From contig CP136067.1 in the NCBI GenBank assembly GCA_032622095.1, positions 97,514,707 through 97,578,706 of the forward strand: a stretch of 64,000 nucleotides of DNA, given 5' to 3'. Under the pieces are notes generated by a model, which made no database searches, was not told the DNA's origin, and was given only the letters and a program-made list of their open reading frames with translations. This document shows, piece after piece, positions 47,631 to 57,884 of the stretch. The position numbers and the translations under genes are program-made. The stretch is from Siphonodentalium dalli (taxonomy: Eukaryota; Mollusca; Scaphopoda; Gadilida; Siphonodentaliidae). Numbering within the stretch: the first letter of the stretch is position 1; each line of letters opens with the position of its first letter.

Positions 47631-48463
47631 CGTGTACTGTGCCGCAGGCAGTGTGCGCTCAAAATGTAAACAACTTTCTCAAGTGTCGTTTTGGTCAACA
47701 TATCGCTTTCTCGACGGGGAGATCAGATCCGAATAATAGCTAAGATGTATTTAGATAGAATTATTGAAAGAATTTGACCGATTATTGTGCATTTTGACTC
47801 GAGAATCGAGTGGAGAATACGTTTAGTCAAACACGCGAATTCTGCCAATTGCAGTTGCAGACGAGCGCTGTCAGAATCAGATAATACAGATTGACAACAA
47901 ATGCAGGCCTGAAACTCACCTTTTTGGGAGGTAAATCCCACTTATTAGATATCAAAACAATCCTTCCTAAGCACATTCCACAAGTTGCTAATATCTTAGG
48001 ACACAGTAACAGTCAAAATGAATGAATTTAAATCACGATTCCGAGACGAAGCGAGACATGTACTGTGTACGATTTTTTACTCATTTTGAGTCGCCTTGTT
48101 TTCGATGACGTCATTTGCGTTGCCCAACAACCTTAACCCTTTCCAATTCCAGCGGCATTTCAATTGGTTGAAATTAAAAATTTCTCAAGTTCTAGCTCAA
48201 CCTGAATCTAGTTACCCAATTGGTAGAATTACTTTAGCAGTACAATTTAGTTTTATCAATTATAACTATAATTTTATTGACGATATGAGCTCAACATCAT
48301 AATATGAAACTGTTTATGGCGGTGTTATCCAAACGTGTGCTTTGATAATGGTTATAATTTTATTTTGCGATCAAACGTCAGTGCAGCTCAGCAGAAACGC
48401 ATAGGCACTATTTCAATTCAGCAGAAACGCATGAGTCCTACGATAATAGTACACCCACTGAAC
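47631..48463. other. Unassigned DNA
   Basis: Short ORFs on both strands have no recognised motif. 'cagcagaaacgcat' occurs twice at about 48,390-48,432. Confidence 0.3.
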
Positions 48464-48490
48464 GCGCTTCGCGCGTTGGTCAGTGGGTGA
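48464..48490. repeat. GC-rich hairpin at a duplication breakpoint
   Basis: CCACTGAACGCGCTTCGCGC and its complement GCGCGTTGGTCAGTGG form a near-perfect hairpin. It lies just before the point where similarity to the left segment (about 320-430) resumes. Confidence 0.6.
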
Positions 48491-48504
48491 AAAATACCGG
48501 TTTG

Positions 48505-48670
48505 GCTGCTGGACTGATAGCTGTCAATTTGACAGCACTCATAACGTCAGACTGATTTGGCCTGTTGATGATGAACCGCTAACGCACAGATTATAATGGT
48601 ATCAATAATTGGTGTGACGATGTAAAATACATGGATTTTACAAAGAGCAATTACATACAAGTGTATATCC
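48505..48670. repeat. Second copy of the segmental duplication, part 2
   Basis: It matches about 320-430: 'gtcaatttgacag' against 'gtcagtttgacaa', then 'tatcaataattggtgtgacgatgtaaaata' against 'tatcaatgattggtgtgacgatgtaaaata'. Confidence 0.65.
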
Positions 48671-49902
48671 ACCCTTAAGTGCTAGCCATTACAACTGATT
48701 CTGTTAAACTGCATAATGTTAATTGATTTAACTTGTATATCTTCTCACACTTAAAGATAACATTATGTTTTTGTGATTCGTCGGTGAAAGGAGAGCACCT
48801 TATTCGTAAAAATTGTTTGCCTAAAACTTGAAGATGATGATTATACACATAAAAATCGAAATCTAACAGTTGTTAATAGCAACCACCCCAGTGGGTGTTT
48901 ATACCTAAATGCGTGTGAATTTGGACGTCATATAATTTTTCTATATTTCTATACCAAGAGCGAAAATAGCGTGTATGCTTTTTTGTAAATTTCACACGTG
49001 ACTTCCGGGAGGTTACTGCGCAGACTCCAGCAGAAACTGATCGAAGAATTAGGTTTTCTTCACTTCAACTTCAACACAATCGACTGTTAGTAACGGTACT
49101 GAGTTAGGAGAGCAGCGTGCTCCGAAGACAACCGCGACGGAGGAATTTACATACAAGTACAACAACAACGATTGCCGATGATCACTTTTTAATTGTCCTC
49201 ACTGAGTCATTCAGAGACTCAATCAAATAATAGATTAATCGAGGATTAATCACAGCCTTTCTAGTCTGATAACATGGCATTCGGTAAAATATTACCGTGG
49301 CACAGTTTGTGATTAGCCATCTCGATTGTAAACAAATCTTCTACTCGAAATTTGTAAATTAAAAAAACAAATCAAATTTAAATGTGCATGTGCGATAATC
49401 AATATCATCCATGACCCAACCGGGACACACATACCAAATCGCATTCACATCCACTGAGAAACAACGAAGAAGCTAGACATTACACTTTTATTTAGAGCCG
49501 GCATCGGCGTCGACAAACACTTTATATACACCGATTTCTCCACTACAAGGTCAAGGCCCCACATGGCACGAAATTGAAAAATCAACGAGTGATTGATCTG
49601 TGTTTCATGTAATTTGCAACAATGAATGTTGTTTTGAGGATTGTATGGATTATTGTGTACCACAGATACACGAAGACTAGGCAATTCAATGTTAGGTGTA
49701 TTCAATTTCATGACATCATGTGTAAACTGTGTTTGTGACATGATTATTGCACTTTTACTTTCGACAGGAGCTTGGAGGCATTGTTGAATTTGTTCTCTAA
49801 TCATCAAAGGTTGCACAGGTATTTGCTTATCATTAATTTAATCATTTGATTTAGGACTGAAAAAGAATTGTTTCTGTTTTCAAATTGAAAAGATCAATCG
49901 TA
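48671..49902. other. Unassigned DNA with one doubtful minus-strand ORF
   Basis: The minus-strand frame 49,445-49,816 (123 codons) is the longest open frame outside recognised elements in this part, but it has no domain that I recognise and no codon or context support. No repeat was identified. Confidence 0.25.
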
Positions 49903-50290
49903 CTGCCATGCTGGACAAAACAAGTGTCCATTGGCACCGCGGTGTGTTTGGCGTTCGGCGGAGGTGTCAGAGTTTGTATAACTGCAGTTGAGCACCGCGG
50001 CCAAGCGGCAAGTACACCATGGCCGACCGTCAAGTACACATGTACACCATGGCCGAAAAGTAACTACAATGGGGCCGAATGGCATGTACACCGTGGTTAG
50101 ATTTCTGGTTTATATTGTCTTTTTTCAGTTTAATGAATGCACACAGCGGCAACTACACCATGGTCGAATGGCAAATACACCGCGGCCCAACTGTAGTTAG
50201 CTGGTGGAGCCGCTGTGCTGTTGCATTTCAGCCGCAGTGGCAATGCTAAGCGCACCGTGGTTAAGTGGACACTTGTTTTGCCGAGCAGGG
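49903..50290. mobile_element. TA-flanked MITE with CACCGCGG/CCATGGCC internal repeats, copy 1
   Basis: Inverted ends (CTGGACAAAACAAGTGTCCA near 49,911 and TGGACACTTGTTTTG near 50,268) and flanking TA mark a ~390-bp element. The interior is built from short units such as ACCATGGCCGAA and GGCAAGTACACC. A second copy at 57,486 aligns over its whole length. ORFs on both strands are repeat by-products. Confidence 0.7.
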
Positions 50291-50466
50291 TAGTACATGT
50301 GTATTCAGTTCAAATTCATACAGATATCTTTCAGACTTTCATGTTTACAAAATGTAGGCGCGCATAGTCCCGCTCGCTGGGTTTTGGCCAGCCGCGCGGT
50401 TTCTATCAAGATAAAATAAACAGCGGAAATACATTCATAAATGTTGCGTAAATTGAATTAGTTTAC

Positions 50467-50760
50467 TTAAAAAATTAAACAAGCCTTCCCTGGGAAGGTG
50501 AAGTTTGATTGTGATTCTATGAGTCATAAAGAATCACTGGAGGGATTAAATGAGATATGCCAGTGCGCAGGCGCCAATCACAATTAAAAGCCGAAATTTG
50601 GAGTGAAGATCATACACATGTATGATAATTCAATTACGGTAAAACTTAACCCAAAAAGATGGGTGGGAGGGTAGCATTTAATCCCTCCAGTGATTCTTTA
50701 TGACTCATAGAATCACAATCAAACTTCACCTTCCCAGGGAAGGCTTGTTTAATTTTTTAA
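50467..50760. repeat. 86-bp inverted repeat enclosing the DIRS internal complementary block
   Basis: Arms 50,467-50,552 and 50,675-50,760 are exact or near-exact complements (TTAAAAAATTAAACAAGCC at one edge, CCTCCAGTGATTC inside). The 122-bp loop carries inverted block Y of the left terminus. Such a cruciform-prone end fits the internal complementary region of a DIRS element. Confidence 0.75.
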
Positions 50761-50800
50761 TTCTATTTCGTCATAACATCACTTCCGGTATAAAATGAGA
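50760..50800. repeat. Right copy of the 41-bp DIRS terminal inverted block X
   Basis: It reads ATTCTATTTCGTCATAACAT followed by CACTTCCGGTATAAAATGAGA and is the exact complement of 55,378-55,418. Confidence 0.85.
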
Positions 50801-50843
50801 CTTTAAAGCATCAAACACCAAATTTCCAAGGATTATACAGAAT

Positions 50844-52023
50844 TTATTCTGCAACAATATCCAGTACCCCACATGCAAATTGACAAACAGGTGCAATCGG
50901 TTTGTTATAAAACATAGCAAAAGTAGCAGCTGAACTCCAGCCTGCTTTACCCAAAATATCCTTAATTGGAATGTTTAACTGAAAAGCACGAGAAACAGCA
51001 GCGCCTCGCACACTGTGTGCTTTGAAAACCGAAGTGTCAATGCCCGCTCTAGCAAGCACAGTCCTTATCCAACGAGCGATAGTATGCACAGTAACATGCT
51101 TATGGGGATGAACATAACTCAGAAGCAACTCATTATCATTGGCCATACAGGGTGAACGTAATGTTTCAGTACGGTGAATATATGTAGTCAACGTCCGATA
51201 AACACACAAATGAGGATCTGCATCATACTGCACCAGTTCCAAAGGTTTGGCCAATGCACCAGGCCTCGAAGTTTTCAGCAGCTTGCTGAACACAAACGTA
51301 AATGAAGAAGCTGATTTAGTCATATGGTCCAATCGCAAGGCTTCTAAAGCCTGAACACGTGTAGCACAAGTTAAGGAGATTAACATCACTAACTTCAGAG
51401 TCAAATCCTTAATACTAATTGAGTTTACTGGTTCAAGAGTTTTCAAATATTTTAACACTATATCAACATCCCAAGTCTGAGAATATCTTGCAACCGGTGG
51501 GCGAAGATTGAATACACCACGTAAAAACCAGAGGATGTCGACTTACAACAGTACCATCAATGTTAATATCTAAAGCTGCTAACGAGGAACGAGCCGTATT
51601 TATAGCACTATAGCTTAACCCTTTTGAAAACAGTTTTGTAAAGAAATCTAATACTGACTTTACAGAGGGCGAAATTGAATCCACTTCCCCTTCACCACAA
51701 AACTAATACCACTGTTTCTGGTAGGTCCGATACTGTTTTCTTGTCCCACTGCGCCATGATGACAACATAATGGAGGTAGTCTCTGTCGAAAATCCCTGCT
51801 GTGTGAAACGTTCCCGGACAGGCGACAGGCCACTAACACCAGTGAGTCTCGTAACGGATGATATTCCTTGGAATGTGGCATCGTTAACAGATGAGATATA
51901 CGAGGTAGAACTAACGGCTCTTGCACCAGTAGCTCCAGCATCAGGGAGAACCAAGGTTGAGTTGGCCATAAGGGTGCCACAACTATGCAGTTTGCTCGCT
52001 CCAAAACAATCTTTTGTACACAC
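50844..52023 (-). pseudogene. DIRS tyrosine recombinase, broken
   Basis: In life this enzyme would integrate a circular DNA copy by site-specific recombination, in place of an integrase. Three in-order segments are present: 52,023-51,706, ending in an in-frame TAG at 51,703-51,705; 51,702 to about 51,520 in the same frame; and, after a one-base shift in a T run at about 51,520, the catalytic part to 50,844. The N-terminal core-binding part includes GLSYSAINTARSSLAALDI. The C-terminal segment (204 codons in its open frame) carries catalytic Arg34 in CATRVQAL, His148 and Arg151 in HSVRGAA, Trp174 in AGWSS and the nucleophile Tyr184 in MFYNKP, so all catalytic positions are kept. The first segment overlaps the RT ORF in another frame, as is usual in DIRS elements. 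The stop and the shift disable this copy. Confidence 0.85.
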
Positions 52024-53663
52024 CGTCCCATCAAGCTAAAAGGAGGAAAAATATAACAAAATATATTACTCCAATTCTGTGCAAATGCATCAACATATTT
52101 GGCATTAGGATCAGGTTTCCAGGCACAAAAAATAGGAAGCTGACAATTCAGTATAGTAGCAAACATGTCCACTAATGGAACACCAAAATGATCAGTTAAC
52201 TGACAAAAAATATTGCTATCCAGTTGCCATTCATGCCTATCATTAAATGAACGAGATGCAATGTCCGCTGCAATGTTACAGCGTCCAGCAATATGATTAG
52301 CAGTAATCCAAATATTATTAGCTCGACACCATGTCCAAATTTGAACAGCCAAATTATGACAATCTTTGGATCCGGATCCACCCATTTTGTTTATATAGCT
52401 AATAGCTGTTGTGTTGTCTACACACACTCGAATATGCTTATTGATACAATCAGTCTGAAAAGACTTCAGAGCAAGAAAAACAGCTAAGAGTTCCAGAAAA
52501 TTTATGTGATAACTACTCTCAGAATCAGTCCAACGACCTCCAGATGTGACATCATTGAATTTTGACCCCCAGCCTAAGCCACTGGCGTCTGTGAAGATAG
52601 TAATATCAATTAATCTATGTTGAATTGATTTAAATGCAGTAGAAATGTTTGCTAACCACCAGGAAAGATCCTCACGCATGCTGTCAGTCACGAACATGGG
52701 GCCATCAAATTTGTGACCACATTTCTGAAGTGCAACAATTTTTGCTGCTTCAAGCTTGCGAAAATACAATTTCCCAAATTCCACAGCTTCAAAACTGGCC
52801 ACAAGCAAACCAATGACATGTGATACATAACGAATAGATTTTGACTCGGCAGAATGTAGCTCATTACAAGCGTTTAGTATATTTATTACTCTATCCGACG
52901 TCAAGCTAACTTCCATGTTTATGGAATTAATAACATGTCCCAAATAAGTAATATTTTGACACGGAATTAACACCGACTTGTCCCAATTAATTACAAATCC
53001 GAGATCTTGTAACAAAGACAAAACTAACTGAACATTGTGGCGACATTCATCAAATGAATCCCCAAAAATAATTGAATCATCAATATAGGAAGCCACTTTA
53101 ACCCCTTGCTTTCTCAAAGTAGCATAAACTGGTTTCAACAGCTTTGTAAACAAACGAGGTGCACTTGACAACCCCTGAGGTAGAGTTAAAAATTGATACA
53201 ATTTTTCAATCCAAATGAAACGTAAATACTTCCGGTGTGATTTCGCCAAATTTACCGAAAAATATGCATGACGTAGATCAACGCTAGCCATATAGACACC
53301 AGGTGTAACTAGACATACTGCTGAAGCTAAAGTGTCCATTTTAAAATGGCGATACACAATAAATTCATTCAATTTCTTTAAATTGAAAATTACTCTGAAA
53401 TTTCCATCTGATTTGGGTCTTAGAAATATTGGTGAAATAACACCATCATCTGACCATAATATTTCTTCAATAACATTCATTTGTAATAAATCATGTACTT
53501 CAATAGTAATCTGACAGGCTTCAAGAGTTGAAAAATTTGATTGCCGATTCATAGAAGCGGTCAATTTGAAACCATCAACAAATTCTAGATGACAATGGTC
53601 AACAATATCTAGTATTTGTGGATCTGAAGTAATATTTCGCCAAGCAGATTGAAAATGCTGCAA
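51660..53663 (-). CDS. DIRS reverse transcriptase/RNase H with C-terminal DIRS domain
   Basis: The protein copies element RNA into DNA and removes the RNA strand. The longest open frame gives 667 residues from a TTG codon. The same frame is open further upstream to about 53,735, overlapping the end of Gag, so the true start is probably there or made by frameshifting. The RT domain (about 70-250) has the first catalytic Asp in SVDLRHAYF (D129), LPQGLSSAPRLF (161-172) and the active-site box YIDD (193-196). RNase H (about 350-475) keeps D359 (FTDASGLGWG), E391 (NFLELLA), D416 (CVDNTTA) and D467 (AADIAS). Residues about 495-575 (VDMFATILNCQLPIF...WKPDPNAKYVDAF...PLWPTQPWF) match the conserved region after RNase H in DIRS1-type elements, often annotated as methyltransferase-like. 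The frame is intact although its neighbours are broken. Confidence 0.9.
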   Translation of the reverse strand: MQHFQSAWRNITSDPQILDIVDHCHLEFVDGFKLTASMNRQSNFSTLEACQITIEVHDLLQMNVIEEILWSDDGVISPIFLRPKSDGNFRVIFNLKKLNEFIVYRHFKMDTLASAVCLVTPGVYMASVDLRHAYFSVNLAKSHRKYLRFIWIEKLYQFLTLPQGLSSAPRLFTKLLKPVYATLRKQGVKVASYIDDSIIFGDSFDECRHNVQLVLSLLQDLGFVINWDKSVLIPCQNITYLGHVINSINMEVSLTSDRVINILNACNELHSAESKSIRYVSHVIGLLVASFEAVEFGKLYFRKLEAAKIVALQKCGHKFDGPMFVTDSMREDLSWWLANISTAFKSIQHRLIDITIFTDASGLGWGSKFNDVTSGGRWTDSESSYHINFLELLAVFLALKSFQTDCINKHIRVCVDNTTAISYINKMGGSGSKDCHNLAVQIWTWCRANNIWITANHIAGRCNIAADIASRSFNDRHEWQLDSNIFCQLTDHFGVPLVDMFATILNCQLPIFCAWKPDPNAKYVDAFAQNWSNIFCYIFPPFSLMGRCVQKIVLERANCIVVAPLWPTQPWFSLMLELLVQEPLVLPRISHLLTMPHSKEYHPLRDSLVLVACRLSGNVSHSRDFRQRLPPLCCHHGAVGQENSIGPTRNSGISFVVKGKWIQFRPL

Positions 53664-53719
53664 ACGACCACCTTCAAATTTAACATTACTACTAGTACAT
53701 ATAGTTACCTTACCCGGAT

Positions 53720-55113
53720 CTATCGGCTTACAGGACGACTCCTGTTGCCCCTGCGTCCGTGGTTTTTTGAGCTGCCTCTAGCTGAAGGTATCCCATAAGG
53801 TGAGTAGAATCCTCTTCTAGACGTTGCCCCTGGGTTAACACCACGACCTCGACCTCTGATTGGTCCACCACGGCTACGAAACGGACCCTGATTCGACTGA
53901 AAAGGAGCTTGCCCACCAGAACTGATTTGCTGACTGATTTTTCGAGTGTCCCCGATTTCTTTAATTGTTGTTGACACTTCATTACCAAACAACAAATTTG
54001 TATACTTCACAGAATGTGCACATAACAGTGAATATTCTCCCTTTAAGTCAGGTCTCATGAAATCTCTGCGATATACACACAGTTGATGGTGTGAATGGCC
54101 CATAAGCGCCAAGGCTTCCATGGCAGTCGTCAAAACAGGTGAAGTGGAATATACTTCAGATTTTCCAAGCTCCTCAAGGACTTTCACAAGCAGTGAAGCG
54201 GCTTTTGTGACAGATTGTCCAACATTCTGTAGCTTTTTATCCACACCTTTAGTGTTGTTGGAGAGTAAATCCCAAACAAGTGGATTGGTACGAACCGACA
54301 CTAAACCTGAACAATTTTCCGGTTTGTTGATTACCCCATCCTTCAACAAGGAAACAGACTGTTCATCCTCCAATCCATCGAGGAACCATGAATTTACACA
54401 AGAAGCCAACTCAGAATCCACAGGTGGATCACTTCCTTCACTTTCAGTTTAGCCCCGGCAGCACGAAATGGATTTGACATGTCATTGTCAACCATAACAG
54501 TACTCGGAGAATGATCAACAGCATCGTCATACGAAATTTCAATGTCACCATTATCGACCTCACTTTCACAATACTGATCTTGCTCATAGCAATCCTCATA
54601 ATCCTGATCATTGTAGGATTCCACATGAGTAACTCTATTACTCAGTTCAGTGATAACCACACCTTGCTTCTGTTGGTTAGCTTCAATAGAACACAACTTG
54701 TCCAGAATAAGCTGCTGGCCCGAAACCTCCACATCATTATCACTTCTTCTCCTTGACGAACTTGTCGAGGATGTCAAAGGAATTTTGAACCCTGTAAAAG
54801 CTGACCCCGAGGTCGCAGCTTGAAGTGAAAGCTTGGAAGCTTGAAGCGAAGGATTGAAACCAATCGTCCGGACTGGTGAGTTACTAGTAGTAACATTACT
54901 AACAACTGGTGTTTTGTGAATAACAACTGGTGTTTTGTGAATATCAACAGCCACCGTATTAATAGAGCTACCAGTCGTGGTAGTACTCGAGGTTGTAATA
55001 GGTTTCGTTCCTGATTTGGACGAACGCCTCTTTACTTTTGCAGACTCCGCCGGAGACAAAGCAACATTTTTGTCGGGAGCGTACAAAAGCTCGTCTTCAC
55101 TTTTATCCGCCAT
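53720..55113 (-). pseudogene. DIRS Gag-like structural protein, one frameshift
   Basis: This would be the nucleic-acid-binding structural protein of the element. The N-terminal half (55,113-54,394, ATG start MADKSEDELLYAP) is acidic and Ser/Thr-rich. At about 54,450, in a short A run, a one-base shift leads into the second half (to 53,720). That half has the conserved DIRS Gag stretch ALALMGHSHHQLCVYRRDF followed by PDLKGEYSLLC (about residues 106-135 of the second frame), and a basic RG-rich tail (FRSRGGPIRGRGRG). The two frames overlap between 54,421 and 54,394. It ends where the RT frame is already open. It has no zinc knuckle, which is usual for DIRS. Confidence 0.75.
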
Positions 55114-55351
55114 TTTGGAATCGGATAAAAAGTCTCTAAGACAATTGCAATCGCTATTCTCAGCGAATTGCTATTAATTCGCAGTCCACTAGACAAGGAA
55201 GTGGTGCGAATAATAAATGCGGTAAATAGATAACCGCAAATACAATAAATTTATACGAAGACAAGGAACTAAATAATTTCACTATCTTCGCGGCTATAAA
55301 TGAGGACGACGATAAAAGTAACGTCCTACGCCTTGCGTTGCAAAGGCAAAA

Positions 55352-55418
55352 GTGATTGGCGCCTGCGCACTGGCATATCTCATTTTATACCGGAAGTGAT
55401 GTTATGACGAAATAGAAT
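55352..55418. repeat. Left (5') DIRS terminal repeat, blocks X and Y
   Basis: Block Y (55,352-55,383, GTGATTGGCGCCTGCGCACT...) and block X (55,378-55,418) overlap by a few bases. Y is complemented at 50,550-50,581 and X at 50,760-50,800, in the opposite relative order. Confidence 0.8.
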
Positions 55419-56394
55419 CACGATGGATGTCCATTGAAACTCTTTGATTGTTTAACACTGCTTAATCCACTATCCATTAGCACAAGTGAATGTTACACAC
55501 TGTGTTTTCATATTGTACATGCTCCTACCCCGGTATATTAATTGTAATTCATAATTATTAATAAGGAATTAATTTAATACTCCGATTCAATGCTGACGAA
55601 ATAAATACGGTAACATCTCCCGGCCACGTGGTCTCGCTTTGATTTTCCAGGAATTTATGTGACGTTATAAGCCATACATAGAAATCGTTCAAATGTATTT
55701 TTAGCTTCGAATCATTCAGTCTCAGACAGATAGTGCATTTGACACTTCACATCGTGTGACGTCAAAAAACTTAAACTGCCAATCATCGTGGCACGAGGGA
55801 TCACCTTTTGATGAATGCCGACAATGAATGTTGGTTTTGGAGAATTCATTTGATATTTTGCTACAACATTCAAGCTGTTTCTTTATTCTTGTACGCTCTC
55901 CGTATTTGGCTGGGCGCGCAATTGATCGCTCACTGGTTTTCAATTTTAGCCGCGCGATGGTGCGCAAGAGCGATCGCGAGCCTCAAAAATTAAAGTCTGA
56001 TCTTTCTGTTGATTCCAACGTTAACACTATTACTTAATATTTTTACCACTTTAGAGGGCGTTCTTTATTAGATGAACATTATTTTACCCACACGTCATGA
56101 TTCCATGATTTTAAGGTGAAGTTGAACAGAAGCGAGCGCTAAGCTTTGTTTTCATTAAAGCATGCTCACACCAGGACGGTGTGGTAATAATAGTAATAGC
56201 ATGATTTTGTCGGGCACCTTGGTTTCTTTACAGCCCTCCAGGAATGATTAACTCCGTCTCGGGTCTATAAATAGGCCCTCGGGCTGTTAATCATTCCTGT
56301 CGGGTCCAGGTGCTACCACGGCCGAGTACTAGTAACTTTATAACCCTGTGGCGACTGCAGTAGCGTTCTTTAATGTGCACACACCAAGGCGGAA
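55419..56394. other. Unassigned DNA with one hairpin
   Basis: A hairpin at about 56,237-56,300 pairs AGGAATGATTAAC with GTTAATCATTCCT around a GTCTATAAATAGGCC centre. ORFs here are short and unrecognised. Confidence 0.35.
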
Positions 56395-57071
56395 TACAGG
56401 AGAAGTCGGCCCCGCTACGAAGTCGGCCCCAGAGAAGTCGGCCCAGAAGTCGGCCCCGTACGAAGTCGGCCCAGCTATTAACATCAGTTAGTGACATGTT
56501 TACTCAATTGAGTAACATACATGTATATCAGGTGTCACGGAAACCTTGTTCAACACTACATTGTATATGACTTAGTGTTGATCTTTATCGGCGTTTCGCT
56601 GACTGCTTCCATGTGGAAATCCCTCTGGCGCGACGCCCATTATAATTATGACAGGACATTGTTTAGGTCTATAGATTAATTGGCTGACTAAGTTTGAAGG
56701 TTCGTATCTGGTCTAATACCATGTCTTGTATATATGGCTATTTTTCCGGTACAGATTTAAATTTCCGTTTAACGAACCCTATCGACATATCTGCGTAAAG
56801 CCATGACAGTGCGCGATAAGAAAATGGATTGCCAGGAGGTGATATAATCCTCCTTGACACCATGTGACCAAAACATGGTCACATAAAATGGAATGCTACG
56901 AGGTGATGTAATCCCTTATGACACCGTGTGGCGAAATGTCGGTCTCATCTTATTGTGCCACAGGCATTAACAAGCAGTAAAATAATAATGGGGCCGACTT
57001 TTCTTGACCAATCTTTAATTTACCCGGGCCGACTTCTCTTGTGGCCGACCTTGTTTTGGGCTGACTTCTCC
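56395..57071. mobile_element. TIR element with GAAGTCGGCCCC repeats
   Basis: The left end has five GAAGTCGGCCC units (56,400-56,475). The right end has inverted GGGCCGACTTCTC units (about 56,990-57,071), and the extreme ends read CAGGAGAAGTCGG and CTGACTTCTCCAG with 'ata' outside both. It is ~680 bp and has no coding capacity. Confidence 0.5.
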
Positions 57072-57339
57072 AGATACCCCGAGGCATGTACACAGGTTAG
57101 CCATTAATAGTAGAAGCGTTGCTTGATCAAAAGCGAACATCATATGAAGATTAGCTATGTAAGCACCACCATCACACTAAATAGAGGTAATCCCTCCACC
57201 CGTCGATACTAATGATATCAGATTAACTGCATCTTAATGGAGGTGTTAACTTTTGCGAAACCATATAAAACACAACTAATATAATTCCATTGTAATAATT
57301 TCCGAAAATGAATGGTATTGATTGACCGATATTTTTTAA

Positions 57340-57461
57340 CTTCATTAATAAGGAATTAAAAAGTGACTTGCCAAAACTTTTGCCAAATGAAAATATTTTT
57401 TGCCAACTGTGAATTATTTTTGCCATTGGCAAATTTGGCAAGTGGCAGAGCGAACCCTGGT
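57340..57461. repeat. Relic of the element at 13,935-16,066
   Basis: 'aaaagtgacttgccaaaacttttgccaaatg' and 'gccattggcaaatttggcaagtggcag...gaaccctgg' are the inverse of 13,935-14,035. Only this end is present. Confidence 0.55.
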
Positions 57462-57485
57462 CATGAATGTTGACATTGACATGTA

Positions 57486-57882
57486 CCCTGCTGGACAAAA
57501 CAAGTGTCCATTGGCACCACGGTGTATTTGCCATTCGGGTGCAGTGTCAGAGTTTGTAACTGCAGTTGAGCGCCGCGGCCGAGCGGCAAGTACATGTACA
57601 CCGCGGCCGAACGACAAGTACACATGTACACCATGGCCAAAAAGCAACTACAACGGGGCCGAATGGTATGTACACCGTGGTTAGATTTCTGGTTTGTATT
57701 GTCTTTTTTCAGTTTGATGAATGTACACAGCGGCAACTACATTTGTACACCATGGCCGAATGGCAAATAAACCAATGCCCAACTGTAGTTAGCCAGTGGA
57801 GCCGCGGTGTAGTTGCATTTCGGCCGCGGTGGCAATGCTAAGCGCACCGTGGTTAAGTGGACACTTGTTTTTCCCAGCAGGG
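57486..57882. mobile_element. TA-flanked MITE, copy 2, inserted in satellite DNA
   Basis: The ends CCCTGCTGGACAAAACAAG and CTTGTTTTTCCCAGCAGGG are inverted, with TA at 57,484-57,485 and 57,883-57,884. The left flank (TGTTGACATTGACATGTA) and right flank (TAGATGGGAACGAATCATTT) together re-form one unit of the adjacent satellite with a single TA, so the insertion and its 2-bp duplication are directly visible. The interior matches copy 1 at 49,903. Confidence 0.85.
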
Positions 57883-57884
57883 TA

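Larger units (their letters stand above)
50467..55418 (-). mobile_element. DIRS-like tyrosine-recombinase retrotransposon, ~4.95 kb, degenerate
   Basis: On the minus strand the order is left terminal repeat, Gag-like ORF, RT/RNase H ORF, overlapping tyrosine recombinase ORF, right terminal region. There is no integrase, protease or LTR. This gene set and order define the DIRS order. The left terminus contains block X (55,418-55,378) directly followed by block Y (55,383-55,352). On the right side inverted X (50,800-50,760) comes first and inverted Y (50,581-50,550) comes later, with a further 86-bp inverted repeat around it. The permuted order corresponds to the split inverted repeats and internal complementary region of DIRS elements, which let a circular intermediate form. 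No target duplication is expected. Gag has one frameshift, and the recombinase has one stop and one frameshift, so this copy is non-autonomous. Confidence 0.85.

Noticed and set aside
49894-50200. His/Thr-rich ORFs in both orientations
   Set aside because: They come from the short CCATGGCCGA-type units of the MITE and recur at 57,400-57,840.
51770-52039. 89-codon plus-strand ORF
   Set aside because: It is antisense to the RT and recombinase of the DIRS-like element and shows no motif.
51660-53663. LTR retrotransposon or retrovirus-like pol
   Set aside because: There is no protease, integrase or LTR, and the RT is followed by a DIRS-type domain and a tyrosine recombinase.
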